64,000 nt of DNA from Panorpa germanica (taxonomy: Eukaryota > Arthropoda > Insecta > Mecoptera > Panorpidae), in NCBI GenBank assembly GCA_963678705.1, contig OY783208.1, forward strand, positions 1,736,001 through 1,800,000, given 5' to 3'. Below, piece by piece: positions 34,765-47,408 of this stretch. The position numbers were made by a program, and so were the translations under genes. How positions within the stretch are numbered: the stretch's first letter is position 1; each line of letters starts with the position of its first letter. Below the pieces are notes generated by a model that did not search any database, was not told the DNA's origin, and saw only the letters and a list, made by a program, of their open reading frames with translations.

Positions 34765-35339
34765 AATTTTAAAAACACACGAAAAGAAAAAAAAAGACAC
34801 CAGTGAATTAATAATTTAAAACTTAATATAAATGTGAATTATTATTAATATAAGTTAATTTAAAATTAATAATATATAAAAGAAATTCAACGAAGAAGGT
34901 ATATTATTAATCAACCAAAAAGACTCTGAAATTTAAGTTAATTCTTCTTGTATAGGGTCTTAAAATTAGACTGCTAGATTAGTATCGTCTCATATGGAAC
35001 ACTTTGATGCAACTTAGTGGCTTTGTTTTATATAAGGTGATACTACATCTTACTCTCTTGTTGGAACACCTTGTGTATATGTTAATTTGCTGTATCGGTA
35101 TTTCATTAGAGTATATCAATCGTTTAACGTTATAGAAACTGCAAAATATAGAGCGTTGTATGAATTCTATTGGTCACAAATGTGTTAAGATCTCTTCTAG
35201 TCCACATCGTGCAATATTTTACCGGATATCCGTTTATTTTCCATGTTTTTATAACATTTGAAATTAAAATAGGAACAAATATTGATATTATTATTGAAAA
35301 ATATAATAATTTATTTCAGTATGGCTAAAAACTTAATTT
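34765..35339. other. 3' flank of TM9SF4
   Basis: Likely 3' UTR followed by intergenic DNA. No gene was seen. Confidence 0.4.
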
Positions 35340-36620
35340 TATTGTGGTCTCAACTTGTGTTATACCATGAATCGAAATCTAAATGCGGCAAATTTTGTTT
35401 ATAAGCCTCAATAGGCCGCCATCTTGAAAAAATGGTGGTTAGAAACGTTTTTCGCTATATCTCTTTACCAGTGCGTCATACGTTAAAAATAGTTATTATA
35501 AATCTAATAGAGGACTCAATTTCCAACAATTTGTGTCTACAACATTTCTTTGTATGTCTGATACGTATTGTGCTACACCGCTGTAAAGTTACCTGTACCT
35601 GTTAAACCCATTACAGTATATAAATAGTACGATTTTTACATAAATATTCAAGTTTTGACATTTTTTTATATGCATTTGCATGAAAACTATTCACTTTATC
35701 AAACAAATGTTTAAGGGGTCTTCTCACTTTAGGCACCTCGAAAATAGGCAATTTTCGCAATTTTTTTTCGAGCCTTTTTGCACAAAATTATGGGATAAAA
35801 TGGATCCTATGTAATAAACACATCTTTCAAGTACAAGAAAAATTTATTTTTTTATTTTTTTGAACAATTATTATAACAAAAAAGTAGCATCGAAAAACTC
35901 GTGTAGAAATGTAATGTTCGTGGCTTGTTGATGGTATCTCCGAGACAGGTCATTTAAAACAAAAAAATAAAACAGTTTTAGATTCAGTATATCAGTGGCT
36001 ATAGCGCATATCATCAGATTTTTGATATTCGCGAAAATAACAAAATGGCGCACGTTTTTTGAAAAAGTACCAAAAAAAACTCGTTTTTTTGCAGTTTTTT
36101 GTAGTTTTTTGTAAAAAAAAAATACTTCAAATCAAAATTTTAAAAATCTGATGATATGCGCTATAGCCATAAGTATGAAGAATATGTCATTTAAATTTCA
36201 TGACAATCGGCCGGATAGTTTCCGAAATTTCATTAACAAGGCACTGAAAAACCTTGTTTTCAGATAAAAGCGTTTAAAGTTTGCTTCTTTAAAGCCGGGT
36301 GCTCTGAGGAAGTCACCTAACGGTCGCCCAAAAATGTAGTTAGACTTGTCCGATCTTTATGACATTTTGATATAACATTTTTGATGATATGTACTTTCAA
36401 AATTACAAAAAAAAAATCGATTTTTTAAAATTTGCAAAGTGAGAAGACCTCTTAAATAAAAGTTGTGGAGCGTTAAAAATCATTTTAAATAATGTCTGAT
36501 AAGTTTATATATGTAATAGATACCATTTTTTCAAAATGGAGGCCTAAATGAGCAATATATAGCCTGGCAAACAAAATATTCGAATTAGGTACTCACTGTT
36601 TGTATATTTGTCGCTTTAAG
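35340..36620. mobile_element. Outer palindromic element holding the TTAA-3 element
   Basis: The outer arms (about 35345-35460 and 36510-36610) are inverted copies: TTTGTTTATAAGCCTCAATAGG...CATCTTGAAAAAATGG on the left, CCATTTTTTCAAAATGG...GAGCAATATATAGCC on the right. The TTAA-3 element sits between them and is therefore younger. Ends were not defined precisely. Confidence 0.65.
35711..36455. mobile_element. TTAA-3 element
   Basis: TTAAGGGGTCTTCTCACTTT at 35711 and AAAGTGAGAAGACCTCTTAA ending at 36455 give a 16-bp inverted repeat with one mismatch, between TTAA sites. A second, inner inverted repeat (GGCTATAGCGCATATCATCAG at ~35997 and its complement at ~36150) shows two-level palindromy. 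There is no coding capacity. Confidence 0.85.
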
Positions 36621-37078
36621 TGATTCAGAAAAACAGATTCCTGATATTTTATGCCTAAACTAAAATTTTAAGGCCAATCTGCTATTATTAATTTTCTGAA
36701 AAGTTCACGGTCCAAATTGACCCCACTTAACACCAGACAACAAAAGATTTCACACGGTTTCTACTTATTTAAATTTAACTTTAATATGGAATATATATTT
36801 TTTATTTTATTTATTTCTATTTGATACAATTATTCGTTTCTTTTAATTATAAATGGTTGATATATTACAAAACTTAAATATATACCAAATACTATACAAT
36901 GAGAAGATTGTTTCGTGTTTTTAGCTCATCGCGCTCGATAATCTAGAATAGAAAGAATACGTTTTCTTGATGCAATCTTGAAGAATATAAAACATCTTTT
37001 ATTAATAATCTAAGATCCCTGAGCCCTCAGACAAGTTACTAAAATTTAATTGCTTGCTAGTATGATGCAGTTTACGTA

Positions 37079-37746
37079 TTAGGCCTGTCTCAGTATGGGA
37101 CCGTATTTAAGCGACGGCGTATTCGGACGTAAATCGGCGGATTGGATGAGCTACAAAACAAACCGCCTATGTGTGTCACAGATGTCTGTATTAGGGGGTG
37201 TATTGGAGTTCTTTAGCACTAATATAATTTATCATGAGAGCAAACTTTAACTTTATTTTTTATCGATACACTACTGGTATTAAAGGGACTTTAGCATTTA
37301 TTATATATCTGAGTTCTGGTGGGCGTGAATTTAAATTTAGTTCTATCGTATTGGTATCGGTATCGGTGTCCATGATTCACTGAAATACAAACATAAACTG
37401 CATGCAGAACATACCCATGTCGCCGATAGATTTCATTTGAACCGTATTGCAGCGTAACAACAAGCGATCTTAGGTATCCCCTCTAGTCTGAGGCGGCTGT
37501 TTGCATTTACAAAGGTTCGGATAGGATATCGTTGTAGTAGTGGTAGCGCTTGAATAAAATTCGCCTTTATACGGTTCTAATGTGCGAGGTAGTGCCGCCC
37601 GTATTCGGACTGCTTTGTAGCGTGCAGTCTGAGAGCTCCAGAGAGTTCTCATTACATTTACATAGTTCGGATAGGTAAAGCGTAGTAGCCCGTATACGTC
37701 CGGCAGAAATTCGCTTAAATACGGTGCCATACTGAGACAGGCCTTA
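37079..37746. mobile_element. Harbinger-like MITE with TTA target duplication
   Basis: The element 37082-37743 has ~33-bp terminal inverted repeats beginning GGCCTGTCTCAGTATGG, with one mismatch. TTA is duplicated at 37079-37081 and 37744-37746. Three-bp TTA/TAA duplications are typical of PIF/Harbinger. The 99-codon open frame inside (minus) matches no transposase. The base composition is noticeably more GC-rich than its surroundings, suggesting a young copy. Confidence 0.85.
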
Positions 37747-38663
37747 CATGCGTGCGTAAAGCTTGACAACTTACAACGTTGCCAAATTGCACGGTTGCTG
37801 TCTCCACTGTTAGGCCATTCAATTAAATCTATATGATAAATACAATTCTGATGTTTCGCAATTTGTATAAAATTGTTAAGTGGTTGGTATATTTCAGCTA
37901 ATGAAATTAAATAAAGAAATAAACATACAAAAGAATATTGTGTTCTATGTAAATTAAATTTGTTTATTGTATCTAGTAGAAAACTAATTTGTTTATAGAA
38001 TTTTTAATTTAATAATTGTACTACTTAATATAATGTGACATTATTTTATTATTATTTTTTTATAATTATAGTTTTATTTAAAATGTACAAATAATAATTG
38101 CATTTCAATAATAAAAATCATTGGTTTCTTTTTAATACTGGTATGTACCATATGTTCTATTTCTTATAAAAAAATCCTAATTTCAACGCCTGATCAGCAT
38201 GCAACTATATTAACATTTTGAAACTGGTAGTGCCATCTATAAAATAAATCATTCACTTTATGCTATTTTCTTTGTTTAATAGATGGCGTTACTTGATTTA
38301 CAACCAGCTAAACTAAGTTCTTTTCTGTCATTAACTTCTCAGGATTGTGTGGTATTTTCGTAATGTAAGTGTATTTCATTAATTAACAAAAAAATATTAA
38401 GAATTAACACAGTTTTTACTGCGATTTAAAGTTTCTTTACGTTTCATAGCGCCTGATCCTCACGCTAATACTATAACACATATATTTCTTATCATTATTT
38501 TATGGAAAAAAATGTACATATCTTTCATATTTTTTGATGCAGTTATGTTCGTTATGCTATAAAGTAAAAAATTGCGTCATTACATTTTAAATATCTACGA
38601 TTTTCTGGAATTTATGCGACCTTTTATAAATTCATGGACTTCTGATATTTTTTAGAAATGACT
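37747..38663. other. Intergenic, with a monomer of the 147-bp array family
   Basis: 38505-38640 resembles one array monomer (GATGCAGTTATGTTCGTTA...AATTCATGGACTT). GCCTGATCAGCATGCAAC near 38188 resembles 13142-13160. No gene was seen. Confidence 0.5.
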
Positions 38664-39155
38664 AAAGGTTTTAACGTAGCTTTTTCTGCTGATTTCGAAA
38701 AGAAATTATTATTTAAAAAAAACTATTTTACATTTCGGTTTTAAATTACTGATATCTCATAAACCAAAACACTTATCTAAAAATGATTTGTAAATTTGAA
38801 ATGAGCATTCAAAATTATGTTGTTTACCGTTATAAAAATGACAATTTCTTTTGATCCATTTTTATGAAAAGTAAGAAGAATTTTAGAAAATATATATCAA
38901 CTGCTAATATAAATAATTAGTTTTTTATAAAATGTAAGAAGAGTATTATAGTCTTCTTACTCTTCATAAAAATGGAAAAGAATATATATTTTATAAAATT
39001 TTTAACATAATTTTGAATGCTGATCGAAAATCTGCTTATAATTTTTAGACAAGTGTTTTGGTTTACGAGATATCAGCATACTATACTCTATCCGTAATAA
39101 ATTTTTAAAAATGATTTTGTTTATTAAAATCAGCATAAAAATCTACGTTAAAAAA
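38664..39155. repeat. Large imperfect palindrome
   Basis: Left arm: TGATATCTCATAAACCAAAAC, GAGCATTCAAAATTATG, AGTAAGAAGA. Right arm in inverted order: TCTTCTTACTCTTC, CATAATTTTGAATGCTGATC, TTTTGGTTTACGAGATATCA. Outer parts read AACGTAGCTTTTTCTGCTGA / AATCAGCATAAAAATCTACG. Arms are about 200-230 bp. Probably an old fold-back MITE, with no target duplication recognised. Confidence 0.78.
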
Positions 39156-39526
39156 CAAGAATTATTTTTCAAAAATATTAAAATTAAGTTTTTAAGTTCA
39201 ATAAAAGCTGAAAACGCGTAAATATTTTAAATTTAATTAAATAGTCCATCAATTGAACATATAACGGACAAAACCCTATCAAAGAGTTTCAAAAATATGA
39301 AAATTTAACTTTTAAAAAAAAATATCCATAACTTGCATTAGCTGCAAGTGATTTTAAACAACGTTATTTAAGTTGCCTGCTCTTCAGGCGTAAAAGTTTA
39401 GCATATTTTTAAATAAGATCGAATACGTCATCTATTAAGCTGTTTTAAACAATTTTAACAGGAGCATAACCTTTTATCATCTCAAGAAATACGGAAAATC
39501 TAATTTTTGGAATCCTAGAACTACTA

Positions 39527-39840
39527 GTGACATCACAACCGCTACCAAACTTACAGCTCATAAATCTCTGCTATATGTATTTATATATCAAAATATCAAA
39601 TTTTATTTACAGCTATTTCAAGGAACAATCAAATTTCAATATTATGTCTGTCTTAGCAGGGTTAAATAAAATAAAAACTTATTATTCTTTGATTTGACTA
39701 CCAACAGCTACAAAACATTACCACAGCACTGACCTACTCAACAAATAACTGACGTCAAATATGGCCGACCATTTCTAGCGCTAAAACTACAATTCAAATT
39801 TTTAATTACTATATCTCCGTCAACATTTAGATATTAAATA
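39527..39840. mobile_element. Family A fragment, copy 10
   Basis: Internal part only, from GTGACATCACAACCGC to TTTAGATATTAAATAA. Both termini are missing. Confidence 0.85.
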
Positions 39841-40355
39841 AACCACTCCACCTGTCGGAATACAAATGAAGATAAAGTTGATGCGAATTATAATTGAAGT
39901 GCAATAGAGATAAAAACAGGACCCTGCATCAAATATTGCAAAGGTAACAAAGCCCCTGATTGGAACGCAACCTCTTTCACACCAACAAGTTTCAACAAAC
40001 TAAATATAAAGAATTATGATTTAAGTACATTTTCTAGTTCACATTTATTATTTTATTACAATATTTATTATAGTATACATATTTTGGTTTCTGTTATTCA
40101 TCATACAAAGTTATAGTTTAGTTTATAATGCGCCTGCATTACCAGCAACATGAACAACATGTTACTTACGATGCAGCATAACAGGCGTAATATATATTAC
40201 AATTTACGATATGATTATTTTAATTATATTATCATAACATTTTATTTGTCGTTTTTCTACCCGTTTATTAACAAACTAAATTATATATATATTGTTTTAA
40301 ATATAGTATTTACAATTAAAATATTTACATATATATTATATTATATTATTATTAA
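39841..40355. other. 3' flank of the BCAR3-like gene
   Basis: Contains the presumed 3' UTR for a leftward transcript. The plus-strand open frame at 40150-40545 is antisense to the last exon. Confidence 0.4.
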
Positions 40356-43300
40356 TTATTGTCCAATTAGTACCGGAGTACTTGGTGTGGTGGCAGCACT
40401 TTCCCTGCAATATTTATCTGCCATGACACTTAGCACTTGCTCAAATTTCGTGTGGCGTTCTTCGGCTGATACAAAAGCACCACGGCTACCCCAAAGGAAC
40501 TTTAAATGGAACTCAGTCCTAAAAATAAAGAAATTGGTTTATTAACATAAGCTTTGACGTTTAATTTTGCATCTCTTTCGCACTTCTCTTGTTTAACAGG
40601 ATGGTAAATGGTAGTGGGGAAGAAGGTGAGGAAGCAATGACTATTTCGATCGTTAATGACTTCTATAATATTGCGAATTGATTAAAAATAATTGGGTATT
40701 TGAGGTTATGTCAGCCAACTTTATCAACACATTGAAGTTTACCCCCGTCGCAATGCGACGTGTTTTTGTCGTGTATGATTTGAATCCAATAAAATAATTC
40801 GTAATTACATTTCATATTTAATTCTATTTTTAAATTGAAATAATAAACTCGCACAATAATAAAATAATTTTTCAATTTATCAAAACAAAAAATATTTTCA
40901 ATTTATGCGTTATTTGACCAACTTTTTTTCAAAATTTCGGATTTTTTTTTTCGATTCGTAAATAAGTTACCAAGGTTAGCCTATATACAAAATTTCAACT
41001 TTCTAGCACAATTTTTACTCTCGGCAAATACTGCCCCCGTGCCCCCAAATAAAATTTTGAAATTTTGAATTTTTTTTTATTAATAATATACTTAATTATT
41101 CTAGAATCCAGAATATGAACTTTCTCCAAAGTTCCCTACGGGGCTCCCGAATTTCTTCAACTCCCCCTTTTCCAATTTTTTAATTTCTAATTTTCAAAAA
41201 ATGTCAGCATTGAACACCGTAATACGCATGCCAAATTTCAACTTTCTATCTTTTACGAATTAAAAGTTGTAGACCAAAAAGTAAAAAAATAAATATTTTT
41301 GTTTTTCCAAAATTACGGGTTTCCAGGAAATTCAGGGGAAAATCCGAGGACCCCAAAGATCTTAGAATTTTTTTCTCTACGAAATAGCCGTTTTCGAGCT
41401 GCCATACGTATACAGTTGGAACATTATAATATAGAACAGTGCAACCCCATTTGTTTCTGGTTGAAATTTACCTGAAAGCATCACAAATAAGATCATCGAC
41501 CCTACTATCATCACTAAGGATCATCGATTGAGCATTTCTTCTAAAAGTCGGCAAAGATTCAGCAAATTTTCTTGCGTTTTCTAGATGTAGGAATAAAGTT
41601 GATAATCCGAAGTCAGCAGTATTCGTCTCCCAGGAAGACAGACAATTAAGAGCGGTGCTACTTTGGTCTGAATTTGTTCCTAAAACAATAAACGCATTAA
41701 AAACTAAATCCTATTTCATTAATACGTTATATTCAGCGGATTCTTTGAAGGTACCTATAAAATCTTCAAGGGTTTTTTCTTGCAGAAGGACGAAGGGTAA
41801 CAAATGGGGGATTGTGGTGTTAGGGGCTTGGGGGTTTGAGCATTCGTTCATACTTTTCAAAGTTGGTCGCAGTTTAGCTTCAAAACTGAATGCACTATCA
41901 GTGTGACGCTGTCGGAGTGTATGCCATGTCGAATTCAGTCTTTGGATCTGCAAGAAAGACAAAAGAAAATCGAATTAGGAAACTATTTAAGTGCGTATGA
42001 TGATGATCCTCCAGAATATTCAATGTAAATGTCAATGATTTTAGTGATTTCTTCGTTCCACATACTATTTGTATTATTTGAATCGAAAGCTTGATGTTTT
42101 CTGAACCATATTCAATTGAAATAATAATTTGCTCCATTAGATACTTACATGAAATTTTCAATCAAATGCACAAGTTAATGAAATTAGTTTTTAAGGAGGT
42201 ACAGGACGTACGGTCAATGCAAAAAGTTTATCTCTCGGTAATACGAAATGCAAAATACGAAGTACATGAGGGACGAGCAAATATTGGGACTGTACCTTTG
42301 AAAATGAATTTTTCAATTCCCTATTAAACTGCTTTTTGCTTGTTAAAATGATTTTTTATGCATATAATAGTTTAATAAATTAAAAATTACCTATAATTAA
42401 TATCAAATTAATATTAATTCAATTTAAATTCAAATTAAATATTTTGAAAAAGGAATAATAAATTTGGCAACGCTGTAAATTTACGTGTGTTGACGCATGC
42501 GTGATTTGGTTCTTTGACCAATAAATTGTTATATTTTATATAACATTTATTCCGATTTTGAATTTCCCGCTCAAATTGGGATTTGCAACGTTGCCGGCTC
42601 ATAACCTACACTTACTGTTTCTTAAAGGTTTTATTTAAATATTTTCGTATATAGGTATCCTTTTGATAATTTTCTTTTTGCAATAGTTACAGAAAAGATT
42701 ACTTTATATACACCTAGTTTTTGAAAGCCGTGTCACCATTTTTTTTATAGTTAAAAGTTATAATATGTGGTGAAATTGAGCTAAAAATTATGTTTTGTAT
42801 GGAAAATGACTATTTTTAATCATGTATAAAAAGAAAACTATGAACCCTAGGTCTCTAAAATTTTGAGACAGCATGTATTTTAACTATTTGTATCGACCCT
42901 CCAAATTTCACAACGTTCATCATTTACGTTTACGTCCTGTACCTCCTTAAGCCTTTACTCCTTCAAGATGGACTTACTTGGGGCATGCACAGTCCTAGCA
43001 TGATTCCGCAGAACCCATAAAGATTTCCCAGAGCAGTTTTCGTGTCAATGGCAACTTGAATCCATTTGTGCAACGTTTCCGCCCTCTCAATATCCGTTTG
43101 GCATGTCAGGATGGTCACCGCAACTAGGAGCTTCAGACACTCACTCCTGAAAACATTCCCTCAGTGAATCTCCGTCAAATTCTCCACTGGTAAAGTGTTA
43201 AAGCAACGTACCTTTCAATAAGATCCAAGCGGAACTGGTGCCCATGCGGCAACGCGCACAGCTCAATCCCGGAGCTCGAAAATAAAGGATTACCACTACT

Positions 43301-46147
43301 CTTCTCCCAGGAACACCTCTCCCCCAAAATAAACTCCAAATCAATCCTCGATAAATGATTTGCAAGTATTTTAGGCCCGGATTCCTTCAGCATCATCTTA
43401 ACTCCTTGTAAGGCAGTCCCATCCAGCGGTTTATTTTCCAACGAAGGTAGTAACAAAGTCTGAAACGATTCGATGTCGAATTTCGTGACAATTTCGACAT
43501 CCGGTATTGCTATTTGCATCAACGTTTCTTCCGCTGCCATGGCGTCAAACTCGACGAAGTTTTTCAGCGTTGTGCTTGACGCACTCGCTGTTAGGAACCG
43601 AGGGTTTTTGATAACGACCCCTGAATTTCTGTGGTGGAGCTCCAAGCTGTCTCCAGCTGCTGAACTTTGCGCGGAATCTCCTGATCCGTTACCTGAATCC
43701 GACCCTGACGCGTGGTACGAAGCAACCCGCTGCAAAGTCCCGTGCAATAAGGAAGGCGCGTCGCTGTTCACACTTAATCTTCCATCTTGGATGGAATCGG
43801 AATCTTTGGACTCGGATCTCAACAGGCTAGGCACCCTGCTAGGTTTCGGGGGTGGTGATTTCGATAGGACATCATCAGGTTCTTCGGGGGTGCCACAAAA
43901 CCTGCGCCTCTCCAAGCACGGCGACAAGGAGGGATCACTTGTGACCCTTGTTATGTTCTTGGAGTTTCTACTGTTGCAATTTGGGACGGCCATCTTCGCG
44001 CATTGGTTTCTGGGTAACGAGTGCGTGCTGAATTTACCTGGGTTGATATTTTCCGGCCCGACAGAGCGCGTCATCAGCGAGGACTGCTGAATTACGCCGT
44101 CAGCGCTGTTGCACTTCTCCTGCTGGAGCCTGTTGTTCACTTCGGAGGGTGTTAAGGACTGGGAGCGCTGCTTCTTCGATGGCAACCTAGGCGGGACGTC
44201 ACGCTTCGTCCTGGGAGGTGAAGACATTGGACTTTTATAGGTGTTGCACGAATTGGAGTTGTACGGATTGTAGCGGAACTGATTCGAGTTTTGGAGGGGT
44301 GTGTTACATGGTGAGACAATTCGGGAATTTGGTTGGGAGTTTTGGGCGTTGTATTTCGAGGCGTAGAACGTTAACGGATACATCCTGTTCCTGGGGAATT
44401 GTATCCTGGCTCCGGAAGCGATTGAGATGTGTTTCCCAGATCCCACGTAGAATGTTATCAGGTCTGGAACGGTGTCATAGGCGTCATCCTCAAATTGGTA
44501 TTGGACACGTTCGTATACCGTGTCAGGTTGGATTATAACCTAAAAAAAGGACAACATAGAGTCTTAGAGCATAAAGTGTGTCCAAAATGTGTGCGAGAGA
44601 GAAAGGTACATGTCGAAAGTGACAGTTGTCAAGTCAGAGCTGTCTAGATATAATACGTGACAGTTGTTACATATGACTTTATATTGATGTAGAATAATGT
44701 AGATATGTAAAAATATAAATAAACTAGAGTTTACCCCCGTCGCAAGCGACGACTGTCTTTTGTGTGTGAATTAAATTTAATTTCAAATTTTAATTCCATT
44801 TTTAAATTGAAATATTTAACTCGTTCTATATTTATTTTACATGTGACTAAAAAAATATATTTTGTTTTCAATTTGTTCATTATTTGACCAACTCTCTTTT
44901 CAAATTTAGGATTTTTTTTTCGATTTGTAAATTAGGTATCAGAGTTAGTCCATATATAAAATTTCAACTTTCAAGTCATATTTTTACCCTCGGCAAAAAT
45001 TGCCCCTAAATAAAATTTTTGAATTTTGATTTTTTTTTTTTAATAACATATTTTATTATTAAGTAATCTAAAATTTGAATTTTCTCCAAAGTTTCCTACC
45101 CCTAATTTTCTCAATGCTCCAATTTCCAATTTTTCAAATTCTAACTTTCAAAAATTTTAGCATTGAAAACCTTACACATGCCAAATTTTTCTATCCTACA
45201 CAAATTAAAAGCAAAAAGAAAAAAAATTTTTTTTAAGTTTTTCCAAAATTACTGGTTTCCAGGAAATTCAGGGGAAAATCCGAGAATACCAAAAGTCTTA
45301 GAATATTTTTCTCTACGAAACAGACAATTTTCATAAAGATGCATAAGGCCGTTTTCAACCCACCATAAATTTTTAGTTGGAACATTATAATATTGGACCA
45401 TAAATAAATATAACTAAAAACGTGATTTCTGTCTGTTCCAAATATCAACTGTGTTGGCCGTTATCCCTACGGCGTTCATGAGTATATGTTTCCACTGAAC
45501 GGTCACTGTTTTACCGACAGACGATCTTTGTACCAACTAAAGACATATAATTTCTTTACATATTTAATATTTATTATATCTTGACAACTGTCACTTTCGA
45601 CGCATGCGCATAGAGAACAAATAGCAACATATACCTTTCTCTCTCGCACACACTTTTAATCTATAGGAAATATAGGCTATAGCACAGTTTTATAGATGAA
45701 ATACGTTTCTACCTTATTGATAACAAAATGAAGCCCCGCCCCTTTACATCGACATGTTAGGACGTAGTTTCCGGGTTGTGAGGTACAATCGCGTACTAAG
45801 AAGTCACCATCGCGTTCTACGATCTCTTCGGCACGTGGTCGAGGTATTGGACCATGGTACCATGCGTGGGAACGAAGATCTCGTGAATCTAGTGCTAACT
45901 CCCATTCTAATGCCTTCTTCAATGCCACGGGATCGGCTGAAGCGTCCGCGGTGGCTTCCTACAAGAAAAATATTTGACAGTTGTATAATAACCTAGAAAA
46001 CAAACCACTTCTAGATAACATTTTATTTTGGTTTAAATTCTTACTAAAGTAGTTTGTGTCTTAACTATATAATTAGCTAAACTTACCATTGTCAGATTGC
46101 ATAGACTCTTGCTTTGTATTGAGTCGGCTACCACTAGAATATCAGAT
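40356..46147 (-). CDS. BCAR3: BCAR3 / SH2D3 (NSP) family adaptor: SH2 plus Cdc25-homology domain
   Basis: Minus-strand exons 46087-46147, 45713-45958, 43212-44539, 42978-43146, 41755-41947, 41472-41679 and 40356-40518 join in phase with GT-AG introns. From the ATG at 46089 the product is 769 aa; the 46087-46147 exon is open upstream, so a longer N-terminus is possible. An SH2 domain spans about residues 30-125: H-A-W-Y-H-G-P-I-P, D-G-D-F-L-V-R-D with the phosphotyrosine Arg, then D-T-V-P-D-L-I-T-F-Y-V-G. A long Ser/Pro-rich linker follows, then the GEF-like domain (L-G-N-L-Y-G-F-C-G-I-M; L-K-F-L-W-G-S-R-G-A near the end). NSP proteins bind p130Cas-family scaffolds in adhesion and migration signalling; their GEF fold is catalytically degenerate in the known cases. 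The SH2 is split by a transposon-filled intron. Confidence 0.92.
40731..41434 (-). mobile_element. Helitron-like element H3, in a BCAR3-like intron
   Basis: The hairpin CGTCGCAATGCGACG near 40746 and the opposite end GTTGGAACATTATAATATAGA near 41434 define it. The terminal CTAG is mutated to TTGA. It ends ~38 bases from the exon at 41472. Confidence 0.83.
42028..42190. repeat. Repeat R copy 1
   Basis: ATGTCAATGATTTTAGTGAT to AATGAAATTAGTTTT is nearly identical to 53598-53765 and 63769-63935. The TTAA-1 element follows at its TTAA. Confidence 0.85.
42191..42950. mobile_element. TTAA-1 element, complete copy, BCAR3-like intron
   Basis: TTAAGGAGGTACAGGACGTA to TACGTCCTGTACCTCCTTAA, 760 bp. It ends 28 bases before the exon boundary at 42978, so the intron's 5' splice-site region is almost entirely host sequence squeezed against the element. 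Confidence 0.93.
44571..45659. mobile_element. Terminal-repeat element E, copy 1, carrying Helitron H4
   Basis: Both ends carry an imperfect inverted repeat of ~80-90 bp: AAGTGTGTCCAAAATGTG...GAAAGTGACAGTTGTC on the left and GACAACTGTCACTTTCGACG...CACACACTTTTAA on the right. The right arm includes GACGCATGCGCATAGAGAAC, absent from the left. A related copy is at 48043-48409. Superfamily unknown. Helitron H4 lies inside it and is younger. Confidence 0.75.
44724..45397 (-). mobile_element. Helitron-like element H4, nested in element E
   Basis: CTAG at 44724-44727, hairpin CGTCGCAAGCGACG, opposite end AACATTATAATATTGGA at 45397. Flanked by A and C on the plus strand. Confidence 0.86.
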
Positions 46148-46265
46148 CTGGAAATAAGGAAAGACAAACAATTAGTTTTGTATCCTATTGTGCAAAATTA
46201 AGCTACATTTCAATGTGCCATTGTTGTAGTTTATAAAGCCTACATCGTTAGGATTTCAGAATTAG

Positions 46266-46859
46266 AGGTCGATTTTTCAATTGTTGATTGAAATTGATGT
46301 TAATAAATGTGTATTGGCGTGTCTATTTTATTAAATATCTAAATGTTGACGGAGATATAGCAATTAAAAATTTGAATTGTAGTTTTAGCGCTAGAAATGG
46401 TCGGCCATATTTGTATGATGTGAAATGCATTTTAATGTCAGTTATTTGTTGAGTAGGTCAGTGGTAATGTTTTGTAGCTGTTGGTAGTCAAATAATCAAG
46501 TCAAGTCAAAGAATAATAAGTTTTTATTTTATTTAACCCTGCTAAAGCAAACATAATATTCAAATTTTATTGTTTCTTGAAATAGCTGTAAATAATATTT
46601 GATATTTTGATATATAAATACATATAGCAGAGATTTATGATCTGTAAGGTTGGCAGCAGTTGTGAAGTCACATGCATTTGGAATATGTACAACGTTGAAT
46701 CCTTTAATAATTAAAGAGACAAGATGACTTTTTTAATTGTTAATATCTCCTAACATATAAGGAGTTATTAAAAAATAATTGAACATTTGAGGTTCTAGTA
46801 ACCCACTTTATCAATATATAGTACACTTTTATAGAAATTAAGACATAGGACACAAGCCC
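46266..46859. mobile_element. Family A element, copy 11
   Basis: Left terminal ~25 bp missing (starts GGTCGATTTTTCAATTG); right terminus AGGACACAAGCCC intact. It lies just upstream of the first recognised BCAR3-like exon. Confidence 0.88.
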
Positions 46860-46861
46860 AT

Positions 46862-47030
46862 TGTATGTGAAATAATTAAAATTGCTATTTTTAATAACAA
46901 TTAGTAATAGAAATTGTTTTTACTTCTTTATTTTTGACAAACTGACATTGAACTTCTTTTAAAAATAAATCCTACTGCATTTTGACAGGTTGTCACATTT
47001 TTGAGGTTAGAATATAAAGTAAAATACAGT
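46862..47030. repeat. Direct duplicate of 50375-50542
   Basis: A ~165-bp segment (GAAATAATTAAAATTGCTAT ... TTTTTGAGGTTAGAATAT) recurs 3.5 kb away in the same orientation with few differences. Both copies lie close to a family A copy. It could be a segmental duplication or an uncharacterised repeat. Confidence 0.75.
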
Positions 47031-47408
47031 TCTGGTATATGTTACATTACTTTTAACAGATTATACATATATATTGTTGTGCATGACATCCCCACCCCTA
47101 AATTATCGATTAAAACTTAAAACGCCACCCTTAGCATAAAACAGCGTGACCCTTGTCAAGGTTTTAGACCTTTTCAAGCACCAAAGATTAACTCAACAAG
47201 AACTTTGAACAAAAAAAGCATTTTAAACATCTGTCACTTTTAAAATAAAAATGAATATAAAAAAATATAGAAAAATAGAAAAAGATTTTTACGTAATGAA
47301 ATAATTATTAATATTTTTACGTTTATTTATAAATTTTCTTTTCAAAAATCCCGCCATTATGTTTGTAAACGACAGCTGGTGTATTTTGGAAAATAATCTT
47401 AGAGCATA
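47031..47408. other. Intergenic
   Basis: I see no gene or named repeat. Confidence 0.35.

Noticed and set aside
37470..37769. 99-codon open frame in the Harbinger-like MITE.
   Set aside because: It crosses the terminal repeat and matches no transposase motif.
43473..44090. 205-codon plus-strand open frame.
   Set aside because: It is antisense to the large third exon of the BCAR3-like gene, whose frame and splice phases are well supported.
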